Below are positions 57,125-64,000 of a stretch of 64,000 nucleotides of DNA, in pieces. Both the position numbers and the translations under genes were made by a program. Position 1 is the first letter of the stretch. Each line of letters opens with the position of its first letter. The notes under the pieces were generated by a model. It ran no database searches, had not been told where the DNA came from, and saw nothing but the letters and a program-made list of their open reading frames with translations. The DNA is taken from NCBI GenBank assembly GCA_000818945.1, contig KN805422.1:1-64000 (forward strand). Direction: 5' to 3'. This DNA comes from Schizochytrium sp. CCTCC M209059. Lineage: Eukaryota; Sar; Bigyra; Thraustochytrida; Thraustochytriidae.

Positions 57125-59149
57125 ATGACGCCGCGACTCCTGTCGCGCTGCTGCAGGGGCCCGTGGGGTGCAGCACTCTCGTCCGGGAGTAACAAGCCTG
57201 ACGAAGGATCCGGGCCGGAGGTGACTCCAGAGCTCAACGAAGCGACCACACGTGGCGAGGGCAGTACCCATGACGACGACCATGTACCAAGCCAACCTAC
57301 GCAGGCGACAGCCAGCGTGAAGTTTGAGGGGCTCGGCATGCTCACCCGCATGACGCACCTTGTCTGCTTCTGTTCTAACTTGAGCTTGGTCGCATCAAAG
57401 TGGCTCACAGCCGTGCTTCTGCGCAAAGTCTTCATCATGGTCGAGGAAAAGTTCGACGTCGGCGAAAGCGTACTTGGCGACGTAGTCTCGCCTTTCTGGA
57501 AAGCTATATTTCTCGTCCACCTCGACTTTTTCAGCATTCTTGGCATCGCATGCGCTCTGTCTATTCCCTTGGGAATCTTTGGCGGATTTGAGAACACGCT
57601 TCCACTCCGTCTTTCTGGGGCGTTGGCCCGTGCCCGTCGAGCTCTTCTCTTTGACATTTCTCTCAATACCATGGTCATCGCGGAAAGCAAGTACACTGCG
57701 TCTTATCTTCTCGAGCAGATCCATGTTCTCTCAGAATTTGAGGCCGATACCAAGTTCCTCCGCATCAGAGAGGAGCAAAATATTAAAATCGTGGCCGTCT
57801 TTTGCCTCATCATCTTCTGGCAAGGTTTTCTCCTCGCCGCCGCCCTTGCTGGCGCAATCCTCGTCTTGGATCTCGTGTTGTACTAGCGTCTGGTAGAACC
57901 TCATCTTGCGCAAAAGTTCAAGCTCCTCCAACGTGTGCAAGCCAATTTTCTCGACGTCTTGCGGGGTGCAGACCTTGTGGCCATGCACAACGCCGAGACT
58001 ACAGAAAGTCGAGCGCTCCATTCCATGGAGGCCCCAGGGGTCAAGCTTGACCGCAGCACGGGACGCACAATGTTCCGCGTCATGAGCTTTACCATCTTCC
58101 TTATGGGCATCATGATGCCGGCTTTACTTGGGTTCTGCTGGGCCCTATTTCAGAGGGCCGACGATCCTCGCACGATCGCCAGCGAGCTCTTCGCTCTCTT
58201 GGCGATGCTCATGATCATCGATGAGCTCCACAAGAGTTTGAATCGCCTCACGATTACCGCAAAGTCTGCCGTCTCGTACAAGCACTCACTCGCTATCATC
58301 GACTCACTCCTCGCAGACGGCCAAGCAGCCTTGGCCGCAGATCCCCATTACAAGTCAATGAACGCCGACGTTGACAACGTTACTCCTGCCGACAACGAAA
58401 ACGCCTTCGTCGGCCCAGGCGCTCTGACTTTTTCTGCGGTCTCAGTGCAGTACCCCAACACTACGGCACCAGCCGTTCGGGACATGTGCTTTACGATCCC
58501 GCAAGGTACGGCGATGGCGATTGTTGCCGAAAGTGGGGCTGGTAAGTCGACCCTCTTTCGGGCAGCATCTGCTCTGATTCATCACACGGGCAGCATCAAG
58601 TTTGGAAACGTGGAGCTCAATGGCGCAACAAAGCACGCAATTCGTGCGCGCATGGGCTTTGTCAGCCAGGACTCGGAGCTTTTTGCACGCAGCATCCGCG
58701 ACAACATTTGGTTCGGCAACACGGGAGTGCCCAACGACGAGAAAATATGGCGCGTCATCACTGCGCTCGGACTCGCCACGTGGGCACAGGGCCTTGCGCA
58801 CGGCCTCGATACAGTCCTTGCGTCGGAAAAAATGGTCAGTGGCGGCCAAGCGCAGCGCTTGCAAATTGCTCGCCTCCTCTGTCGCGAAAATGTACACTTT
58901 GTACTTTTGGACGAGTGCATGAGCGCTCTCGACCCTCTCATGCGCTCGGCGGTGACAAAGGAGCTCAAGACTTTTCTCAAGGACAAAACTACCTTAGTTG
59001 TGACGCATTCGCACGACACGATTGCAGATCTTTGCCAGTCTGTCTTGGACATTGGCAAACTCCAACGTGGCATGGCGAACGCATTGCTGGACACGCCCAC
59101 GTTCCTGGGAAACTTGTCGTCAAGTTCGCGAGAAGTGTCTCTGTCCTGA
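57125..59149 (+). pseudogene. Half ABC transporter (exporter type) with an in-frame TAG
   Basis: One frame of 674 codons with a single TAG at codon 254 (57884-57886). Before it are a 75-residue hydrophilic start and the first membrane helices. The stop falls directly at the end of a membrane helix (LAGAILVLDLVLY), and the reading goes on RLVEPHLAQKFKLLQRVQ, as expected of an ABC exporter intracellular loop. After it come further helices and a complete nucleotide-binding domain: Walker A ESGAGKST (about residue 471), Q-loop FVSQDSELF, signature VSGGQAQRLQIA, Walker B FVLLDECMSALD and H-loop VVTHSH. Homologues pump lipids, peptides or drugs across membranes. The stop may be a sequencing error, a recent nonsense change or a readthrough site. 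A 72-base GT-AG intron (57825-57896) would bypass it but delete the helix. Confidence 0.75.
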
Positions 59150-59498
59150 TTTGATTTAGACATTGCGTGCATTGCGCACCTTTTTCTTTCAGTTCCGATG
59201 AACAGTGTCAAGCCTCTGGGCCGGAAAGACCATTCCTGGTCCCCGAAGACCATTCCTGTTCACATTATACGAGAAGCAAAAAAAAAACAGCATGGGTCGA
59301 CCAATTCTATGCTGGCGCCCTGAAAGAGGAGTTCACGAGCCTTACCCCTATTTTAGCAATCTTCTTTCACCATTCTTCTTGCTTCGCAGCTCAATGATTC
59401 TCTTGGTAATAGATCCACGTGTGAATGAATCATCATCGATAATTCACGTTGTAGTACTCTTGGGAAGCAAGAGGCAGAACCCTGGACGGCGAGCGAGG
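59150..59498. other. Intergenic region (tandem same-strand genes)
   Basis: 349 bases. A direct near-repeat CCATTCCTGGTCCCCGAAGACCATTCCTG lies at about 59231-59259. The SNARE frame is open back to 59205 but not protein-like before 59499. Nothing else is seen. Confidence 0.5.
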
Positions 59499-60101
59499 AT
59501 GGCGCCCACGGCGGGTGGGAGCGCGAGCGAGGGCAAAAGCACATGGCAGCGGGCCGCGGCGGAGGCGGAGCGCGCGCTCCGTACCGCGCACACTGCCGTA
59601 GCCCATGGATGGCGCGACGGTGCAGATGGCGGCAGAGCAGCCCTCAACGAGGCCCAGGTACGACTTGACGACCTCGACTCGCTCCTGCGACAGAAAGCGA
59701 CGGCGCCCGTAGGCCAGTCAAGCGCACAGCGCACTGCCGACCGTTTGCGTAGCGAGTGGTCACGGCTTGTTGGAGAATTCAACGCCCGCGGCGGTCGCGT
59801 CGACACGAGAACGATCCTCGCCGTCCAGCAGACCGCCGTACAGCAGCAGGACCGCTCGCTCGACGAGATTGCCGAGCAGCTCTCGCGCGTGGGACAAATA
59901 GGGCGCAGCATTAACGAGGAAGTCACGTTGCAGACGGGTCTGCTTGATGACCTCGAGACAGGCATGGATGAGGGCGTTCAACGCGTGGGCGCCGCGAACC
60001 GTGAGGCTGGCGATGTCGCTGACAATGGATCTACGTGTCGGTTATGGATGACAATTCTGGTCCTCACCGTTGTGCTCGTGCTTTTGATTGTTCTGGGGTA
60101 A
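59499..60101 (+). CDS. Qc-SNARE (syntaxin 8/6-like)
   Basis: A 200-residue protein from ATG 59499. The N-terminal half is helical and charged. The SNARE motif begins AVQQQDRSLDEIAEQLSRV and continues GRSINEEVTLQTGLLDDLE, with the central ionic-layer glutamine in TLQTGLLDDL as in Qc-SNAREs. A C-terminal membrane anchor (WMTILVLTVVLVLLIVLG) with no lumenal tail ends the protein. Qc-SNAREs of this shape act in endosomal/TGN or vacuolar fusion, as one helix of a four-helix bundle. The assignment to syntaxin 8 rather than syntaxin 6/10 or SYP5/6 is tentative. Confidence 0.85.
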   Translation: MAPTAGGSASEGKSTWQRAAAEAERALRTAHTAVAHGWRDGADGGRAALNEAQVRLDDLDSLLRQKATAPVGQSSAQRTADRLRSEWSRLVGEFNARGGRVDTRTILAVQQTAVQQQDRSLDEIAEQLSRVGQIGRSINEEVTLQTGLLDDLETGMDEGVQRVGAANREAGDVADNGSTCRLWMTILVLTVVLVLLIVLG

Positions 60102-60841
60102 TCGTGAGCGATTAGCGCATTGCTGAACCTCGCTTCGTTATGCTCGACAGGATTCATGGCCTTATCACAAGTTTGTTTCGGCGTCAATCTTTTTGCAAAT
60201 GTCTCGAATGCGCAGGAAGAACAAGTCTGCTCGTCTCTTTGGTTGCCGGATCCCTTCGTCCCTCTTTTTTTTGACCAAGGTTATGAGGCAATGGCATTAA
60301 AGTAAACAAATTATCGTGTCTTCTGATCACAACTAGTACAAACACTCGTTCCTCGTCTATTAAACACAAATAGTTTTATTTTCTGATCGCAAAATTCGTT
60401 CCGCAGCTCTTTTTGTTGTGTAATAGAAAACTTCTTAATGCCATGCAGTCGTTGCAATTTAGACACGCCTACCTTTTGAAGTTGTGTCAAAAAAGAATGT
60501 TTTGATGACTTTGTTTTTATACAAAAAAAGGACAAACTTACGAGAGAACAAAGGATTCGACCTGAGTTTTTTAAGGTGCTTGAATCGAACCATGATTCAA
60601 ACTCAACATATGCATAACAAACCACAACGATTTTGAATTAGCCTACCTACATAAAAAAAAAAGAACGTATGAAAAAAGACCAGAATGCTTTACCCTAGTT
60701 AGAATGAACTCAAGATTCTAGATTAAATCCCTTCCTCCAACTTCAGCTTGCTTGCAAGCGTAGTTGCATGCGTTGATGTGATCTTTTTATTTTTTTGGTT
60801 AACCTGTTGCAACGAATGCAGAGTATTCTACGAAAAGAGAC
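60102..60841. other. AT-rich intergenic region between convergent genes
   Basis: 740 bases, the most AT-rich stretch of the window. It has A-runs at 60653-60663 and T-runs near 60785-60797. A minus-strand frame (60625-60311) is Lys/Phe-rich and has no motif. It is probably 3' UTRs and spacer. Confidence 0.55.
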
Positions 60842-62583
60842 TCAAATATACTCTTGCTTCAGCTTGGCGATCATGGCGCCACTGATAGGGTCGTTGCCAA
60901 AATCAGCAATTTCCCTCGCGACATTGGAAAGATGCTTTGACGCGTCTTTCTTCTTGATGCCGGCCTGCTTGAGCAACTTGAGCAGCTTCTTTTTGGTGCC
61001 CAATTTCAAGAGAGTCTCGATGTCAATGGTTCCGCCCTCGCTGCGCATAATCTCCAGGACCGCGGCGCGAAAGGCATCGAGGCCTGTTGCTTGCTTGCGC
61101 TTCTCGGTACCGACACCAGTGCCAGGGGCCGCGCCAGCCGCGTTGCCGGTTTTACTCGCAGCAGCGCCTGATCCAGAACCAGATCCTGCTGCTGATTTGT
61201 CGGTGCCAGCCCCTGCGCCGCCTGCACCGCTAGACGAGGATGCAGACCCCGCAGAGGAGGCTGCACCTCCTGCGCCTCCTGCACCTGAGCCAGCAGAAGT
61301 TGCTGCCGGGTCCGTCGACGTCGACCCTCCGTTGGTCGAAGTCGAGGCCGCCCCAGACGTTGCTGCCGCGCCGCCCTCCTTGACGACTTTGGCACGCGCC
61401 TCAGCCTGGGCCTGTTCGCGCGCGCGCTGCGCGTCAAGAGGCGTGCGCGCGATGCGCCCTTCGGCGCCGTCGGCATCGGCCATGTCTTCATCCTCGTCGT
61501 CCTCGTCTTCGTCTTCGTCGAATTCGTCATCTTCATCGTCCTCGTCGTCGCTGATGGCCTCTTGAAGGTCCTCGGCGCCGTCGATGAGGTCATCCTCGTT
61601 ATTGTGCTGAAGCTCTTCCTCCTGTAGAAGAGCTCCGTCATCTTCATCGTCCTGAAACTCTTGCTGGTAATCAGCGTCACCTGTGCCTTCGCCACGGCCC
61701 GCATCTTGACGATCAATGGCGAGGACATCAATATCTTCCTCATCATTTCCATCGTCAGAATCTGCCTCGAGACCAATGTCACGTCCGCGCATCTTCTTTC
61801 GCGTCTTGAACTCGGCGTCGTCGTCGCTCATCAGCAAGTCATCTCCATCGACGGCGCCAATCTCGCCACTGCCTCGCTCTGGTATCTTTTCACGTTTCAC
61901 TTTGGACGCGGCGCCTTTGCGCATTTCTTCATGGGAGCCCATCTTTTCCATTTCCTCCTCGCGCATGCGCTGTCTTTCTTCCATAAACTTGGCCACGTTG
62001 CTCATGGACGTCTTGCTTTCTTCGAGCCTTTTGGCCTCACTGATGCTTAGCGTGTGATAATTTGGCGGTTTCTTGAATTCGATCCATTCATGGATGGGCA
62101 CCATGCGAAAAGGCTCGTTTGGATTGCTCTGCGGCGGCGGGATCATCATGTAGTACCGCGCCGACTGGCTCTCCAGCTGTCCGTGCAAGACGTTCTTTTT
62201 TTTACGATCTGTCAAGACCCATCGGGTCTCCTTGCGCATCTTGTACTGACGCCGCCTTTTGAATGGGCGCGGATCATCGTCGTCATCCGGTTCACTTTCG
62301 GAGCCTTTGTCCTCGCCAATTTCCTCGCCGCGAAGATGCACGGGCGCGGGCCACGCCTTGGTCCCAAAGGGTGGATAGGCAAGTGCCTTGCCTTCTTCGG
62401 CGCTTAGCTGTCCCGCTTTGACAGCCTTTTCCATCTCGATCTTGGCGTACGGGAAGAGAGCATTGTAGTACTTTCGCGTTTCTGCAAAGGATGACCTCAC
62501 CTCGAGCTCTGTGTACGCGGGCGCCTCCTTTTCGCCGGCGTCCCCGCCTCCACCAGCAGCGCCACCACCGCCACCGCCGCCGC

Positions 62584-62615
<32 letters not shown>

Positions 62616-62617
62616 AT
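60842..62617 (-). CDS. GTF2F1: Transcription factor IIF alpha subunit (RAP74-like)
   Basis: A 591-residue protein from ATG 62617. It begins with poly-Ser/poly-Gly encoded by triplet runs. The N-terminal dimerisation domain includes RKETRWVLTDRKKKNVLHGQ, ARYYMMIPPPQ and FRMVPIHEWIEFKK with NYHTLSISEAKRLEE, matching RAP74 order. A long acidic middle (Asp/Glu runs) and an Ala/Gly/Ser-rich linker follow. The C-terminal 80 residues form a winged-helix-like segment (LDAFRAAVLEIMRSEGGTID; KKLLKLLKQAGIKKK), corresponding to the FCP1/TFIIB-binding end of RAP74. TFIIF binds RNA polymerase II in initiation and elongation. No partner subunit lies in this window. Confidence 0.82.
62585..62614. repeat. (CTG)n run encoding poly-Ser
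   Basis: Ten CTG triplets, read as AGC on the minus strand immediately after the TFIIF alpha start codon, next to a GCCGCC run encoding poly-Gly. Confidence 0.9.
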
Positions 62618-63334
62618 GACGCCGTTGCCCGTGCAGAGCCTCGCGTCGCTTCCTCTCCGTCTAACGTTGCGTCTGCGGCTGCACGCGGCTGCGAGCGGTC
62701 ACCACCGCCGCCGCACAGCACCGTCGTCTTCGCTCTCGTCGCGCTCGCCTGCGAATGGGCACGAAAGCGTTTTGTGTTTGTCTCGCGCGTCAAGGCCGAG
62801 TAAGACTCAGACTCGAAAGCACAAGACAAGATCTCCCTTTCATCCCGTGTTATCTTTCACGCCGCAGAGCTTGAACATACATACGAGGCCTCTATACTGG
62901 AATAAAGAAGAGACGATGCGCGTAACTCTGGGTACTAGTAGGTGGCCAAGGTTTGGAAAGCGACAAACAAGCAAGTATAAGCCTATCCTCTTTCTTATTA
63001 GTTTTGAGGTATGCTTCCGGTCAAGAGATCGTGCTCTTTGGGGGGTATTTTGAGCTCGGTTGCGGCGCTTTTCCTTGTGAAAGCAGGCGCGAGCGGTCAT
63101 TCATCAAAGCCAACGCTGAAATGAGCTCTCTTATATTGTCTTGAGACTGTAATTGAGCATAATTTTCACGGAGCGAGTCTGCATTCAGATAAGATTTTTA
63201 CAATGGCGTGACACATTATTCGCCATGTAACGTGCAATGTAGCGTGCAATGTAGCGTGCAATGTAGCGTGCAAAAGGGAGTAAAGGCATATGTATACGTA
63301 CGTTTATGTGAGAGTGAAGAAAAGAGAACAGAGC
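62618..63334. other. Intergenic region with a 12-base tandem repeat
   Basis: 717 bases. The 12-base repeat at 63230-63272 is listed separately. Several TATAAG/TATACTGG motifs lie around 62891-62976. No gene is supported. Confidence 0.55.
63230..63272. repeat. (GTGCAATGTAGC)n tandem repeat
   Basis: Three and a half 12-base units. Confidence 0.95.
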
Positions 63335-64000
63335 CTAACTTGCGTCAGTCCCATTGGCGTTTGCAGCAGCTGGCGCAGGGGCAGTTGACGCAGGTGCGGC
63401 CGGTGCAGTAGACTCCGAGGCAGCCACGTCCCCCACAGCCGGCGTAGCAGCCGGCGCAGCAATCGGCTCAACAGCAGCAGCAGGAACAGCAGGAACAGCA
63501 GCAGGAGCAGCAGCTGCAAGGACAGAGTCCGCAGAAGGAAGAATACTTGCTTCAGGCGCAATAGATGTTGGGGCAGTTGCAGGTTCAAGCGCTGGTTCGG
63601 GCTTTGGCTTCTTCGTGGGCTCGCCGGCGGCGTCTTTCATGGGGGTGTCGCCGCTCGCAGGCCGCTTGACGCCAGCAACAGTGCTGGATGCAGATGCGCT
63701 CTCGATTTTCGTTCGCGCAGGCCTGAGTGACTTGTTTTGTTCTGTAAACTGCTTGAGCATGGTCTCGAGACGGCGAAAGTTGGCGACATCGATACGGTCG
63801 ACAAGAATATCAACATCATCGCTGGCGCGTTTGCGCAGCGCAGATTCGCAGGTTTCCTCAATATTGATGATGAACTCACCGAGTTGGACCTCGTCTATCT
63901 CGTAAATGAGCCGGCAAAAGCCGGCGACCTCGGCCTGCGAAGGCGTCTTGCCGTACTTGCTACGATTTGGTGTGGCCCCGTTGTTGTTGTTACTGCTGCT
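63335..64000 (-). CDS. NET (extra-terminal) domain protein, 5' end outside the window
   Basis: The C-terminal 221 residues of a longer protein; the frame is open to the window edge. The first part begins with a Ser/Asn run and then a segment like the NET domain of BET/GTE proteins: VQLGEFIINIEETCESALRK followed by DDVDILVDRIDVANFRRLET. NET domains bind chromatin factors and normally follow bromodomains, so a bromodomain may lie upstream, out of view. A basic stretch (VKRPASG, TKKPKPEP) and a 100-residue Ala/Pro-rich tail follow. The stop codon is at 63335-63337. The domain call rests on one motif and is moderate. Confidence 0.6.
   Translation of the reverse strand, partial: SSSNNNNGATPNRSKYGKTPSQAEVAGFCRLIYEIDEVQLGEFIINIEETCESALRKRASDDVDILVDRIDVANFRRLETMLKQFTEQNKSLRPARTKIESASASSTVAGVKRPASGDTPMKDAAGEPTKKPKPEPALEPATAPTSIAPEASILPSADSVLAAAAPAAVPAVPAAAVEPIAAPAATPAVGDVAASESTAPAAPASTAPAPAAANANGTDAS

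Noticed and set aside
60541..60625. tRNA-like B-box sequences (GGTTCGATTC on the minus strand)
   Set aside because: No matching A box or acceptor stem at the right distance.
1..64000. CRISPR arrays, bacterial operons, ribosomal RNA genes
   Set aside because: The tandem repeats are simple microsatellites without spacers, gene style is eukaryotic, and no rRNA-like conserved core was seen.

Overview
The window is nuclear DNA of a unicellular eukaryote. It is GC-rich and gene-dense in places, and most genes are single long ORFs. One gene carries three very short GT-AG introns (47-59 nt). Intergenic stretches are full of simple repeats (GATC, CTGT, GA, TTCT, CAG/CTG). The gene content fits a flagellated heterotrophic protist with active lipid metabolism. 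My best guess is a stramenopile, possibly a labyrinthulomycete (thraustochytrid-like); this is inferred from gene content and style, not from a marker gene. There are two assembly gaps (10138-10164 and 49072-49215).

Layout. 0.6-10 kb: a phytanoyl-CoA-dioxygenase-like enzyme, a CEP70-like centrosomal coiled-coil protein, a fatty-acid-amide-hydrolase-like amidase broken by one base, and an NDOR1/Tah18 diflavin reductase. 11.5-16.7 kb: a protein disulfide isomerase without a KDEL-type tail, a small conserved-looking protein, an Alba-type POP7/RPP20 RNase P/MRP subunit, a small membrane protein and a PWI-domain SRRM1-like splicing factor. 17.3-21.6 kb: a fusion of 3-hydroxyacyl-CoA dehydratase (HACD/PTPLA) with a short-chain-dehydrogenase-like domain, a four-exon gene of unknown function, and a small abundant-looking membrane protein. 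22.6-30.9 kb: an MscS-type channel, an ankyrin protein, an NCKX-like cation exchanger that lacks its ion-binding acids, and a BAHD acyltransferase. 33.6-35.3 kb: a five-finger C2H2 transcription factor with poly-Gln. 35.3-41 kb: a long gene-free simple-repeat desert. 41-47.5 kb: a CFAP97-like ciliary protein, a poly(A) polymerase and a large unknown protein. 51.8-55.3 kb: two tail-to-tail paralogous sphingoid-phosphate phosphatases. 57-64 kb: a half ABC transporter with an in-frame TAG, a Qc-SNARE, TFIIF alpha, and a partial NET-domain protein running off the window end.

Functional threads. Lipid metabolism is over-represented: the HACD-SDR fusion, the LCB3-like phosphatase pair, the FAAH-like amidase, the PhyH-like oxygenase and the BAHD transferase. 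CEP70 and CFAP97 imply a cilium/flagellum. POP7, SRRM1-like, PAP, TFIIF alpha and the NET protein are core RNA/transcription genes. Genes are often divergent over short shared promoters (13815-14176, 2030-2392, 44957-45699).

The most interesting items are the HACD-SDR fusion, the exchanger with both signature acids replaced, the inverted phosphatase pair, the dispersed GC hairpin element at 1-66, 42671-42708 and 56492-56553, and the two otherwise intact genes each interrupted by a single lesion.
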